DNA of 64,000 nt from an uncultured Ruminiclostridium sp. (GCA_934490165.1 CAKSTB010000001.1:279591-343590), one strand, 5' to 3'; positions 36,412 to 45,917 are shown, counted from the first letter of the stretch. Notes: generated from the letters alone by a model not told the origin. Made by a program: numbers and translations.

Positions 36412-36991
36412 ACTTTTTGCCCTCCTCATATCCTGCATAAAATGCCGCTTTATTTGTTTCGATAAACTTCTGCGGTACACGCTTTTCTATCTCGGCGAGT
36501 ATCGTTTCCTTTGATATACCGAGCCTTCCTGTTCCCGCCGCAACACCGAGTATCGCTATATTGAAATATCTCGACGAGCCGAACGGTTCGCATATCTTCT
36601 TTGCGTCAATTACAACACAACTGCACTTATTCTTAAGATACGCTATCATTTCTGTACCGTCATAACCTGTGTTCATAAGTGACTCTGTAACAGGCTTTAC
36701 AGGTACGCTGTTTACTATTACAACGCCGCCCTTTTTAAGGTACGAAAGATTGCGGACTGCTTCTGCCGGCTCAAATGCAAGTATCATATCCGCTGTACCG
36801 CCGGGGATAAGAGGAGAATAAGCCTCGCCTATCCTTACATGGCTTGTTACCGAGCCGCCGCGCTGTGCCATACCTATAGTTTCTGCAGAATGCACCGCGC
36901 TGCCCTCGTCCATAGCAGATGCCGCTATTATTTTCGATGCAAGGACTGTTCCCTGTCCGCCGACACCGCAGATAAGTATGTTTTTATTCAT
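36398..36991 (-). CDS. iorB: Indolepyruvate:ferredoxin oxidoreductase beta subunit
   Basis: The 197-residue small subunit of the 2-oxoacid:ferredoxin oxidoreductase acting on aryl pyruvates. It carries the gamma-type domain motif ILICGVGGQGTVLASKII at the start and the ETIGMAQRGGSVTSHVRIG block. ATG 36991 follows GGAGG at eight bases and overlaps the iorA stop by eight bases. Gene order iorA-iorB-paaK and the overlaps show a single operon. Confidence 0.94.
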   Translation of the reverse strand: MNKNILICGVGGQGTVLASKIIAASAMDEGSAVHSAETIGMAQRGGSVTSHVRIGEAYSPLIPGGTADMILAFEPAEAVRNLSYLKKGGVVIVNSVPVKPVTESLMNTGYDGTEMIAYLKNKCSCVVIDAKKICEPFGSSRYFNIAILGVAAGTGRLGISKETILAEIEKRVPQKFIETNKAAFYAGYEEGKKYEAQ

Positions 36992-38780
36992 CAGCTCCAC
37001 CTCCTATAGCGTTTACGGGGCATACCTGACTGCAAAGTCCGCAACCGGTGCAAAGTCCGCTGTCGACAGTCACCTTGCCGTCTGAAATGATCAGCGCGGG
37101 ACAGCCTATTTCACGGATACACTTCTTGCACTGTACGCACTTGTCCGAAATACTGCATTTAGCGGTAGGCTTTGATATCGCGATACAGGGCGATTTGAAT
37201 ATAACTGCCTTGACACCGGGAATATCCGCACATTCCTGCACAGCCTTTACCGATGCGTCAAGGTCGAGTGGGTTTACAGTAACCGCCTTTTTCACACCGA
37301 TGCCCTCAAGCACCTTTGCAATGTCAACCTTATCAACAAACTGACCCATAAGGTTTCTGCCAATTCCGGGGTGGGGCTGATGACCTGTCATAGCCGTTGT
37401 CGAATTATCAAGCACACACAGCACCATATCCGCGTTATTGTAAACCGCATTTACAATGCCTGTCATACCGGAAGCGAAGAATGTCGAGTCGCCGACAAAG
37501 CCGAAGCACACGCCGTCATTATCCGTCCAGTGGAAGCCCTGCGCCATAGTGATGCCCGCACCCATGCAAAGACAGGTGTCGACCATATCAAGCGGCATTG
37601 CGTTTCCGAGCGTATAACAGCCGATATCTCCGCAGAAATAAGCCTTTCTGCCCTTCATAGCCTGCTTTACCGCATAGAATGAAGCGCGGTGTGGACAACC
37701 CGCACAAAGCACAGGCGGACGTATCGGCAGTTCGGGAGCATCGGACATATCATAGCCGCTCTTTGCACACTGAGTACCGAGGAAGTCGCTCAGAATAACC
37801 GCCGCCTTGTCTGCACTAAGCTCTCCGCTTGGCTGAACCTTTCCGTCAAGCTTTCCCGAAACTCTGAGCTGTAAGTGGTGCTTGCCCGCAAGCTTCAATA
37901 TCTGCTCTTCTATAAACGGGCTGAGCTCTTCTATACAGAGCACCTCATCTACTCCGTCAAGCGCCGAGAGGACAAGCTCCTCGGGGAAAGGATAAGCTGT
38001 TGCAAGCTTTATAAGCTTTATATCGGGATAATCTTTAAGATATTCCTTGGTGTAAGCATAGCTGATACCCGATGTGATAACAGCCCTTTTTGAATTTCCG
38101 CCCTCGACCGTATTACCGCAGTAGCCTGAAAGATCCTTGCCGATCTCAACGTTGCGCTTTTCTATCATTGCGTGGTTCGCAAATGAAAGTCGCGGGAAGA
38201 TAACCCACTTCTTAGAGTCCTTTACAAAACCCTCATATTCTTTAGGACCTGCATATTCGGGCGTTTCAACAGATGCATACGCATGACAGACGCGCGTTGT
38301 CGGTCTGAACAGGACGGGCGTTTTGTACTTTTCAGAATACTCAAACGCGTCCTTTATCATGGTGAATGCTTCTTCGGGTGAAGAGGGATCAAACACCGGT
38401 ATGCGGCAGAAATCCGCAAATCTCCTCGTGTCCTGCTCTGTCTGTGATGAGATAGGACCGGGATCATCGGCGGATACTATCACCATTCCGCCCTTTACGC
38501 CGACATAGGCGAGCGACATCAGCGGGTCAGCCGCAACATTAAGTCCGACCTGCTTCATAGTCACCATAGCTCTTGCGCCGCTGTATGCCGCGGCCGCCGC
38601 AACCTCCATAGCGGCTTTTTCGTTTACCGACCACTCTATATGTACTCCGTCATGCGGGTATTTAGAGATAGTTTCGAGTATTTCGGAGGACGGTGTTCCC
38701 GGATATCCCGCAACAAGATTTACTCCTGCCGCAAGCGCTCCGAGTGCAATAGCACCGTTTCCCATTACATATTCCTGCAT
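36984..38780 (-). CDS. iorA: Indolepyruvate:ferredoxin oxidoreductase alpha subunit
   Basis: The 598-residue large subunit decarboxylates indole-, phenyl- or hydroxyphenylpyruvate to the aryl-acetyl-CoA with thiamine diphosphate and reduces ferredoxin. The N-terminal GYPGTPSSEILE region, the TPP-binding GDIGCYTLGNAMPLD and GDSTFFASGMTGIVNAVYN, and a C-terminal two-cluster ferredoxin domain are seen. The latter has CVQCKKCIREIGCP and CTGCGLCSQVCP. ATG 38780 has AAAGGA ten bases upstream and a consensus promoter 40 bases further up. Confidence 0.96.
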   Translation of the reverse strand: MQEYVMGNGAIALGALAAGVNLVAGYPGTPSSEILETISKYPHDGVHIEWSVNEKAAMEVAAAAAYSGARAMVTMKQVGLNVAADPLMSLAYVGVKGGMVIVSADDPGPISSQTEQDTRRFADFCRIPVFDPSSPEEAFTMIKDAFEYSEKYKTPVLFRPTTRVCHAYASVETPEYAGPKEYEGFVKDSKKWVIFPRLSFANHAMIEKRNVEIGKDLSGYCGNTVEGGNSKRAVITSGISYAYTKEYLKDYPDIKLIKLATAYPFPEELVLSALDGVDEVLCIEELSPFIEEQILKLAGKHHLQLRVSGKLDGKVQPSGELSADKAAVILSDFLGTQCAKSGYDMSDAPELPIRPPVLCAGCPHRASFYAVKQAMKGRKAYFCGDIGCYTLGNAMPLDMVDTCLCMGAGITMAQGFHWTDNDGVCFGFVGDSTFFASGMTGIVNAVYNNADMVLCVLDNSTTAMTGHQPHPGIGRNLMGQFVDKVDIAKVLEGIGVKKAVTVNPLDLDASVKAVQECADIPGVKAVIFKSPCIAISKPTAKCSISDKCVQCKKCIREIGCPALIISDGKVTVDSGLCTGCGLCSQVCPVNAIGGGADE

Positions 38781-38819
38781 ATGAAAATTTTTCCTTTCGG
38801 GATTAGTATATACAATTTA

Positions 38820-38847
38820 ATTATAACACAAAAAAAGTCGGTGTCAA
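38820..38847 (-). promoter_or_regulatory. Consensus promoter of iorA-iorB-paaK (repeat copy 1)
   Basis: TTGACA (38847-38842), 16 bases, TATAAT (38825-38820) on the reverse strand, giving a leader of about 32 nt. The same hexamers and spacer recur at 39008-38981 and 39168-39141 in repeat copies 2 and 3. Confidence 0.85.
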
Positions 38848-39236
38848 CCGATACGGCGGTACGTCGTCTTTTGCCTTTTGGCAAAAGTTTTTATGTTAAA
38901 ATGTTCTCAGAACGGCGGTGCGCCGCCGACCGTGCAGGGCACGGCAAAATCCGCTATCGGCGGATTTTGTGTCTGAGGTTATTATAACACAAAAAAAGTC
39001 GGTGTCAACCGATACGCGGTACGTCGTCTTTTGCCTTTTGGCAAAAGTTTTTATGTTAAAATGTTCTCAGACCGGCGGTGCGCCGCCGACCGTGCAGGGC
39101 ACGGCAAAATCCGCTATCGGCGGATTTTATGTCTGAGGTTATTATAACATAAAAAAAGTCGGTGTCAACCGATACGCGGTACGTCGTCTTTTGCCTTTTG
39201 GCAAAAGTTTTTATGTCTGAGGTTATTATACCATAT
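38820..39236. repeat. Tandem promoter/hairpin repeat array (unit about 160 bp)
   Basis: Three direct copies begin at 38820, 38981 and 39141. Copies 1 and 2 are almost identical over 160-161 bp; copy 3 has lost about 65 bp between two TTATGT words. Each copy carries a TTGACA-16-TATAAT promoter on the reverse strand and several hairpins: CTTTTGCC/GGCAAAAG, CGGCG/CGCCG, CGTGC/GCACG and AAAATCCGC-TATCG-GCGGATTTT. CTCAGA and TCTGAG can close the last three into one domain. On the plus strand CTTTTGCC-TTTT-GGCAAAAG plus TTTTT reads as a terminator. The array lies between iorA and the convergent-side GH35 gene. Confidence 0.9.
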
Positions 39237-39249
39237 GTGTCAATAGCTG

Positions 39250-39280
39250 ATAAAACAGCCTCTGCAAAAAAGCAGAGGCT
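39250..39280 (-). terminator. Terminator of the GH59-GH35 operon
   Basis: Reverse strand GCCTCTGC/GCAGAGGC stem with a six-T loop followed by TGTTTTATC, ten bases after the GH35 stop. Confidence 0.75.
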
Positions 39281-39289
39281 TACATAAAT

Positions 39290-41029
39290 TCAGTTATTCT
39301 CAGACAAAGTGATGCTGTCAGTACTTTTTCCTTCGGTTTCAAAAATTACTATTTCATTTTTGCCTTTTTTCAAAAGCGGAGCCGGGACATACAGCTTTTT
39401 CTGAGGTCCTATATTCCAGAATCTGCCGAGATTGAATCCGTTAATAAATGCAACACCCTTTCCAAAGCCATTGGTATCGAGAAACGTATCAGCGATTTCA
39501 CTTATTTCAAATTCAAATTTATAGAATGCCGGTACACCGTCATTGTAACCGCTGTTATAGTCTATCCTGCCAAGCTGAGCTCTATCAAGTGAAAGTGCGA
39601 ACATTTCAAATCCATACTGTCTGTGATCGTTAATTCTTACTCCGCCTAGAATGCCCTTGTGCTGACCTTCAAGTCCTGTGCCAAAGTTAACTCTTCCGAT
39701 ATTCTCGACAAGCAGATCGGTTATCCCGCCCGCGGACTTTTCAGAGATTTCAAACTGTTCGTCTATCGTTTCGGCAAAAGCCGTAAACGCATATTTGCCG
39801 TTTCTGAAGCATTGTACTCTGTCTGCGGTATTTTCGCATCTTACAGTGCTGACTGTTTCATTTTCCCCAATATGTAATCTGTAAAGAACATAACCGTAAT
39901 AGCAGTCCAGCTCCTCAAAGCTCAGTGGGTACACCGACTTTACCGGGTCTGAGATACTGTCAAGTGTGCTGAAAATATCGGTTTTAGCGGCGCAACGAAT
40001 TTCTCCGTATCCCAAACGTCTTATTTGTGTTGTAAGCGGGACTTCATTTATATCATTATAACGAGAGATCACCTCTCTGCACTTTTCGTATTTTTCGGTT
40101 ATTCGACCGTCTTCTGTCAAGGGCGCATCATAATCATACGATGTCACTATGCCTGTTTTTTTCTCATTGTTCTTTCCGGACATAAACCCGAAATTTGTTC
40201 CGCCCTCGAACATATAGAAATTCATACTGCCCTTTTTGAGCAGAATATCAAGTTCCTCTGCTACCTTTTCAGGTGCTGTGATATTGTGTTCTTCGCCCCA
40301 GACGTCAAACCAGCCATTCCAGAATTCCATGCACATGAGCGGTTTATCTTCTCCGATAAAACGCCGCATTTCACCGAACTGCCATTCAGCAGAAGAGCCG
40401 AAATTGCCGGTCGGCAATGCGCCGTCAACCATACCGGATTTGAAAACAAATTCACTCCAAGGGCCGTCAGATGTCACAAACGGTACAGTTATACCATACT
40501 TACGCATAGTATCTCTCAGAAACTCAAGATATGATGTGTCATTTCCGTAATAACCATACTCATTTTCGATCTGCATCATAATTATATTGCCGCCGTTATC
40601 AATCTGATAAGGCGCAAGCTTCGGCATAAGAACGCTGTAATAACTTTCCACTGCATTAAGGTACGGCTTATAAGAACATCTCAGACGCATTGCACGGTCT
40701 TTTAACAACCACGCAGGCAATCCGCCGAATTCCCACTCTGAACAGATATACGGCGACGGTCTGATAATCATATAAAGTCCGAGTTTATCGGCAAGCTCTA
40801 TAAAACGGCAAATATCGTGCATTCCGTTCCAATTGAAATTTCCTTTTTCAGTTTCGTGAAAATTCCATGGAATATACGTTTCAACTGTATTGCATCCGAT
40901 ATTTACGAGCTTTTCAAGCCTGTCCTGCCAATATTCCGGTACGGTGCGGAAATAATGTATTGAACCCGAAATTACCTTGAACGGTTTTCCGTCCAGATAA
41001 AACTTATCTCTTATCTCAAATCTTGACAA
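39290..41029 (-). CDS. GH35 beta-galactosidase
   Basis: A 579-residue glycoside hydrolase of family GH35, which removes terminal beta-galactose. The N-terminal GKPFKVISGSIHYFR is typical. The likely acid/base is Glu157 in QIENEYG and the nucleophile Glu235 in CMEFWNGWFD. There is no signal peptide, so it should act in the cytoplasm on imported oligosaccharides. The start is TTG at 41029, seven bases after GGAGGG. It lies 18 bases behind the GH59 gene. Confidence 0.94.
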   Translation of the reverse strand: MSRFEIRDKFYLDGKPFKVISGSIHYFRTVPEYWQDRLEKLVNIGCNTVETYIPWNFHETEKGNFNWNGMHDICRFIELADKLGLYMIIRPSPYICSEWEFGGLPAWLLKDRAMRLRCSYKPYLNAVESYYSVLMPKLAPYQIDNGGNIIMMQIENEYGYYGNDTSYLEFLRDTMRKYGITVPFVTSDGPWSEFVFKSGMVDGALPTGNFGSSAEWQFGEMRRFIGEDKPLMCMEFWNGWFDVWGEEHNITAPEKVAEELDILLKKGSMNFYMFEGGTNFGFMSGKNNEKKTGIVTSYDYDAPLTEDGRITEKYEKCREVISRYNDINEVPLTTQIRRLGYGEIRCAAKTDIFSTLDSISDPVKSVYPLSFEELDCYYGYVLYRLHIGENETVSTVRCENTADRVQCFRNGKYAFTAFAETIDEQFEISEKSAGGITDLLVENIGRVNFGTGLEGQHKGILGGVRINDHRQYGFEMFALSLDRAQLGRIDYNSGYNDGVPAFYKFEFEISEIADTFLDTNGFGKGVAFINGFNLGRFWNIGPQKKLYVPAPLLKKGKNEIVIFETEGKSTDSITLSENN

Positions 41030-41047
41030 AATATGCCCTCCTGATTA

Positions 41048-43777
41048 TCAATCTTTCTTCTTTTTCGTTTTTGCTATCGCAATGCCTACACCGACTGCTA
41101 AAGCCGCAACAGCCGCTCCCACCGCTACAGGAACAACAGGGAACGAATTTTCACCGTTGTCGGCACTTGTGCTCTCTGCGCTGTCAGACGATGAGCTGTT
41201 ATCGGTATTACTGCTTTCGGCAGGCTCTGAGCTTTCAACTACGGAAGAATTTACTTCTTCGGCAGACGATGAAACAGTTTCTTCTGTTGTCGGCTTTACC
41301 GCCGCATAATCGTAAAGCACCTGTGCCGCATCTATCGAGCACTTGCCGCCGGTTACTGCGAGCTTGAGCGTGTGCTTGCCCTGCTCAAGTCCGTTTATCA
41401 CAATAAACGCCTGTCTGTTTGCGGTCTTTGACAGCTCATAGCCCTCTTTGATGCTTTTATCATCAACGGATACGTTGATCGTTCCTTCACCGCTCTGCAT
41501 ACCTGTGAGAACTATTCCAGTGCCCTCAAAATCCACAGTCATGGAAGCACCCTCAGTTCCGCGCGAGAGCGTACGTCTGAAGTTCTTGAAGCTGTCCATG
41601 GTATTGTGCTCCCAGCCGTCCTCGCTGTATGTGAATATCGCATCGAGGTTGTCGTACTTATTGACATAGGGCTGAACCGTATCGGTAGCTTCAACCTTTA
41701 CATTGTCAAAGAGGCAGTTGTTGTACGAGCTGTACAGCGCCGCTCTTCCCGAACCGAAGCCCGCGTTTTCCGCCTTGAACTCAGTTATCTTTATATCATC
41801 AACATACACTGTTATAGCGTTATACAGTGCCGAGATCTTTATATTGTGCCATTTTGACGCGTCAAAACCGCTTATCTCGCCGGTATCGATCTTACGCTTG
41901 TCGCCGAACAGTATCCATGTGCCGTTTTCGTTGAGCGTAACGCTGTAGCCGCTCTTGCCGCTGTCGGCAAGACTGTATCTGAGTCCGACACCCGCATAGC
42001 TTCCCTCGCCGTCTGTCATTATGTCGGCGCTTATGCTGTAGTTATACCAGCGGTCGTCACCGAAGTTTGTAGTCGGGTTAGGTGTTCCGCCCCACTCTTC
42101 GGCTTTGATATCGGCGGTTATCTTCTGCATGAGCACCTTTTCGCCGTCCTTGTCGGCAACCTCAAATGCGCCGCCCTCATCGGTAGTATAAAGCGGAGCG
42201 TTTCCTCTTGAAGCAAGGAACTCATCGGAATAACCGAAATCATCCGTGTACGGCAATGAGAGTAACGTATTGCTGCTTTCCTGCGGCACATCAAATTCAG
42301 GCTCTGATATATTCAAAGTTGATACAGTTATCATCGAATACGGCTTTATCGTAACCGAATACTTGCCGTTTTCGGGAGCAACTGTCGAGATCTTCTTAAA
42401 GTAATTTGCATTGTACTCCTGACCCTCATCAGGACCTCTTGTTTCCCAGACGTATACTTCATTATCCGCCTTGGCAAGATTTGTTACCTCAAAGTTATAA
42501 GTTATAGGCTCTGAGGTCGTGTTTGTAATTATCGTGCTGTAGTCGCCGTCTTTACTGCAAGCGGTTATATAGCTGTACTTTGCATCGACCAGGGCATGAC
42601 CGTCACCGCCCGCCTTTGCATCGCTGTAGCAAGCGTCAAATATGAAGCTCCAGCCTTTATCCATAAACTGCGAGAAATGCAAATTCATAAAATAACCGCT
42701 GTCAAGGGTATAATATCCGTTCCACGGCGTATTTGCATTTATAAGCTGTTTCTGACAGTAGGTAACGCCGTCATAATATCCCGCAACCGCAGGCTGATAT
42801 TCGTACAGTGTCATATATCCGCCGCTTACCATTGTTATCATACGGTTAGCAACATCAAACACGCCGTTAAGTCCGGTAAGTCCCGAGTTTCCCTCGTCAT
42901 AGCGATATACCGACTGTGCGTAGGTCATAGGTGAGCTTCCCTCGGAAAACCATAATTCCTTGCCGTACTCCTCCGCAAGCTTTTTGGCATCTTTATCGGC
43001 ATAGCTCGTGTAATGAGTACCGATAACGTCTACCGCGTCACGCAGCTCCTCGTTTTTGAGCATATCATGCGCTATTTTCCATGTTGTATTTTCGTCAGCC
43101 GCTACTATCTTAATTTTTGAGTAGTCATACGGACAATCCTTTTCGCTTTTGAGTGCCTTTGAAAGATATATGATCCAATCATTATCGACTGTGCGCTCAT
43201 TTCTGTTAGCACTTACATAATCGAATACAAGACCGTATGTTTCGTATGCCGCGTCAAGCGTCTGCTTATACCACTTGTATCTTGCCGCGTACACGTCTTT
43301 GGCATCGGTAACCCAGCGCGGCTCGCTCCACCACAGCATATCAAGCGTTACATCGGGGTTTATCTTCTTGATATCAGCCGCAAGCTGAAAACCCGCACCT
43401 CTTGTAACGTCAGCCTTCTCGTCCTCATATCTCATAGTCGTAGGCTCAGTACCCGACGAAGTATTGACATCAGAGCCCATCTCGACCTTGAAATGGGTAA
43501 ATTTCAGTCCGTTCTTGCCATACATATATTCGAGTATCCGATTATAGCTATCGGGATTTTTCTCCTTGTAATCTATAAGCAGTCTTGAAGAACCGTTACA
43601 GCTTATCATTCCCTGACCGCGGTAAAGGAAGTTTTCGCTCGTGTTTGCCGCGCTTCCGTCAATTCTGATATTCACCGTATCACCTCCGCCGTTATTTTCT
43701 GCGTATACCGCATTTGTGCCTGCGCACATCATCGCCGCACTGATAACAAGTGCGGATATTCGTTTTAAAATGCTCAT
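41048..43777 (-). CDS. Secreted, membrane-anchored GH59-like galactosidase
   Basis: A 909-residue protein with a signal peptide (cleaved after VYA, residue 26). The catalytic domain resembles GH59 (galactocerebrosidase/beta-galactosidase): FLYRGQGMISCNGSSRLL, FKVEMGSDVNTSSGTEP and LDMLWWSEPRW. Glu194 in NRNERT and Glu279 in LWFSEGSS match the expected acid/base and nucleophile. A beta-sandwich (about 515-700) with LamG-like character, a second beta domain (to 830), a Ser/Glu-rich linker and a C-terminal helix with KTKKKKD follow, so it is likely surface-bound. With GH35 and the AraC gene it forms a galactoside-use cluster. Confidence 0.82.
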   Translation of the reverse strand: MSILKRISALVISAAMMCAGTNAVYAENNGGGDTVNIRIDGSAANTSENFLYRGQGMISCNGSSRLLIDYKEKNPDSYNRILEYMYGKNGLKFTHFKVEMGSDVNTSSGTEPTTMRYEDEKADVTRGAGFQLAADIKKINPDVTLDMLWWSEPRWVTDAKDVYAARYKWYKQTLDAAYETYGLVFDYVSANRNERTVDNDWIIYLSKALKSEKDCPYDYSKIKIVAADENTTWKIAHDMLKNEELRDAVDVIGTHYTSYADKDAKKLAEEYGKELWFSEGSSPMTYAQSVYRYDEGNSGLTGLNGVFDVANRMITMVSGGYMTLYEYQPAVAGYYDGVTYCQKQLINANTPWNGYYTLDSGYFMNLHFSQFMDKGWSFIFDACYSDAKAGGDGHALVDAKYSYITACSKDGDYSTIITNTTSEPITYNFEVTNLAKADNEVYVWETRGPDEGQEYNANYFKKISTVAPENGKYSVTIKPYSMITVSTLNISEPEFDVPQESSNTLLSLPYTDDFGYSDEFLASRGNAPLYTTDEGGAFEVADKDGEKVLMQKITADIKAEEWGGTPNPTTNFGDDRWYNYSISADIMTDGEGSYAGVGLRYSLADSGKSGYSVTLNENGTWILFGDKRKIDTGEISGFDASKWHNIKISALYNAITVYVDDIKITEFKAENAGFGSGRAALYSSYNNCLFDNVKVEATDTVQPYVNKYDNLDAIFTYSEDGWEHNTMDSFKNFRRTLSRGTEGASMTVDFEGTGIVLTGMQSGEGTINVSVDDKSIKEGYELSKTANRQAFIVINGLEQGKHTLKLAVTGGKCSIDAAQVLYDYAAVKPTTEETVSSSAEEVNSSVVESSEPAESSNTDNSSSSDSAESTSADNGENSFPVVPVAVGAAVAALAVGVGIAIAKTKKKKD

Positions 43778-43813
43778 AAATGCACCCCTCTCAGATATTT
43801 AAATCACAATAAT

Positions 43814-43843
43814 AATATATATCGGAAAGGGGCTTGAAGTCAA
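43814..43843 (-). promoter_or_regulatory. Promoter of the GH59-GH35 operon
   Basis: TTGACT (43843-43838) with TATATT (43819-43814) at 18 bases, or TATATA at 16 bases. The AT-rich stretch between here and the AraC gene stop is the likely site for the AraC-type regulator. Confidence 0.55.
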
Positions 43844-43914
43844 TCTTAAATTAGTGACAATTCTAACTTTTTGAAACTAAAATCAGTGCCGGACAGCATT
43901 TATACCGAATTGTC

Positions 43915-44736
43915 TTAAATTATATTACCTCTGTTCCGTCTGAACTCGGACGGTGAAATTCCCTCAAATTTTCTGAACACTATACCGAAATAGGTCTGAC
44001 TTGCATATCCGAGTTTTTGTGAGATCTGCTCAACAGGGATATCCGAGTCAAGAAGCATAGTCTTTGCTTTTGAAACCTTGACGCGGGCGACATATTCCAT
44101 CGGACGCATATCAAGGCGCTGTCTGAAAACCCGCCCGAAGTACTGCGGAGATACACCGGAAAGGTCTGCAAGCTCGCCGAGCGTTATATCAAAGCTTAAA
44201 TGCTCGTTTATGTACCGCACCGCTTCGTCCACTATAGCGCTTCCGGTACCGCCGTCTGTGCTTCTGCCGTCAAAAATATCCTTGGCCGTCAGCACGGCGT
44301 TGTAAATAAGCAGTGAGCATTTCTCGCTGTTGTGCAGGTTATCTGACGCAAGCGATAATATCCGCTCAAATATTTTCTGAAAAGCGGAGATATCCGCACC
44401 TGCGGCAACCATTTCACCCTCAAAGCCCATATTTCTCATAATATCAGCAAGCTTATCACCTCTGAACACCATCCAGCAGGTAGTCCAGTCATCTTGCGCG
44501 GGATAATATTCATGCGGCAGTGCGGGCGGAAGATACAGCAGAGAGTTCTTTTCAAGGATATATCTTTTCTCCCCGACCCGAAGTACGCCGCTCCCCTTTG
44601 CAGTGAACAGGAACTGGTGCGAGGTAAGCCCTTTATCGCGCTTTACATGAAACTCAGGCTCTGTCCTGCCAATTCCCGACAGATAGAAAGGAAGACGGGT
44701 TTCGTTGCCCGGGACTGGATATACGATATTGTGCAT
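43915..44736 (-). CDS. AraC-family transcriptional regulator
   Basis: A 273-residue regulator with an N-terminal cupin sensor (LPFYLSGIGR to about residue 130; LLYLPPALPHEYYP) and a C-terminal double helix-turn-helix (about 170-268: LADLSGVSPQYFGRVFRQRL and ISQKLGYASQTYFGIVFRKF). It lies just upstream of and in the same direction as the GH59-GH35 pair and probably activates them in response to a sugar. ATG 44736 follows AAGGTGAG. Confidence 0.92.
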   Translation of the reverse strand: MHNIVYPVPGNETRLPFYLSGIGRTEPEFHVKRDKGLTSHQFLFTAKGSGVLRVGEKRYILEKNSLLYLPPALPHEYYPAQDDWTTCWMVFRGDKLADIMRNMGFEGEMVAAGADISAFQKIFERILSLASDNLHNSEKCSLLIYNAVLTAKDIFDGRSTDGGTGSAIVDEAVRYINEHLSFDITLGELADLSGVSPQYFGRVFRQRLDMRPMEYVARVKVSKAKTMLLDSDIPVEQISQKLGYASQTYFGIVFRKFEGISPSEFRRNRGNII

Positions 44737-44858
44737 TTTCTCACCTTCACAAACATTTCTTATAGATCAGTAAACCAAGCTTGTTTTTTTATTTGATTTT
44801 TCTTCTGACTGTGCATCATCATATTCGTATTCTTTGTTAAACATATTTACCGGGAAGA

Positions 44859-44887
44859 ATTATAGCACAATTCTGCAATTTTGTAAA
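44859..44887 (-). promoter_or_regulatory. Promoter of the AraC regulator gene
   Basis: TTTACA (44887-44882), 17 bases, TATAAT (44864-44859) on the reverse strand, with a leader of about 115 nt. The rest of the interval up to 45031 shows no gene or clear structure. Confidence 0.65.
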
Positions 44888-45031
44888 TTACCGATTAAAA
44901 ATGCAAATAAACAGTTATCAAAAAAGCAAACGTTCAATACACACCGCATTTGCAGTTAGAAATTGTAATGTTTTTCATCAGAGCTTTTATTGTCATACGC
45001 CGTGTCATTTTGTTATATTGTCATTAGCTCT

Positions 45032-45895
45032 TCATACATTGTCAGCCGAACATTTAATAAAATCCTCTACCGCGCACTTTGCATCAGATGTATCAAGATA
45101 AACAAAATTGAAATCCCTGAACATATCAGTTTCGGTTATATAAAACGGCGCAACACAGCCGCTTTCACAAACCGCTTCATAGGCAAATGTAATACCGACA
45201 CCGTCAGCAATCAGTTTGGTCATAAGTCCGAAGCTGCTTATGCAACTGACACGGCGGAAGTGCTCAACGGTATAGCTGCGCTCGGTCAGCAACTGTTCAA
45301 GAATAGTACGTGTTCCCGAGCCTTTTTCCCGTATCAGCAGATTTTCTTCGAACGCTTCTTCAAGGCTGACTGTTTTACCTGCAAACCGATGCCCTTTACC
45401 GCATATTCCGATAAAAGGCTCATGACGATACAGCCTACTTGCAAATTCATTTCTGTCAAAAAAGCCCTCAATAATTGCAAAGTCAAGCTCCCCGTTTTTC
45501 AGTCTGCCAAGCAAGCGATCGGTGTTATCAACATCAACTGTGATATTTTTTGTCGGGTCGTCAAGATACCGCTTTATAAGCGACGGTATTACATATTCAC
45601 CGATAGTTTTTGTTGCACCTATTGAAAGCATTGTATTTTCAGAAAATTTCATCTTCTCTGACAGTCTACGCTCCTGATACAAAACATTTTCTGCATAGCT
45701 CTGAAGCAGTCTGCCCTCTTTTGTAAGGCTGAGTGTACGCCTATCATAACTGAAAAGCCTGCATTTATACTCATTCTCAAGATATTTTATATGCTGTGTC
45801 ACCGCAGGTTGTGTAAGATTAAGCTCTTCGGCTGTACGACGGTAATTCATATTTCTGCACAGTGCGAGAAATGTTTTTATTCTGTTGTCAACCAT
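45032..45895 (-). CDS. LysR-family transcriptional regulator
   Basis: A 287-residue LysR-type protein with the N-terminal winged helix-turn-helix FLALCRNMNYRRTAEELNLTQPAVTQHIKYLE and a C-terminal periplasmic-binding-like effector domain (from about residue 88). It is divergent from the YeiH gene with 106 bases between, which suggests it controls that permease; YeiE/CysL-type regulators commonly sit next to yeiH. ATG 45895 follows AAGGAG at five bases. Confidence 0.92.
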   Translation of the reverse strand: MVDNRIKTFLALCRNMNYRRTAEELNLTQPAVTQHIKYLENEYKCRLFSYDRRTLSLTKEGRLLQSYAENVLYQERRLSEKMKFSENTMLSIGATKTIGEYVIPSLIKRYLDDPTKNITVDVDNTDRLLGRLKNGELDFAIIEGFFDRNEFASRLYRHEPFIGICGKGHRFAGKTVSLEEAFEENLLIREKGSGTRTILEQLLTERSYTVEHFRRVSCISSFGLMTKLIADGVGITFAYEAVCESGCVAPFYITETDMFRDFNFVYLDTSDAKCAVEDFIKCSADNV

Positions 45896-45917
45896 ACTTT
45901 CTCCTTATAATTTTTGC

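Noticed and set aside
38820..39236. CRISPR array
   Set aside because: Repeats are direct but about 160 bp long and contiguous, without unique spacers, and no cas genes are near.
41082..41309. Plus-strand Ala/Thr/Ser-rich frame
   Set aside because: It is antisense to the Ser/Glu-rich linker and membrane anchor codons of the GH59-like gene.
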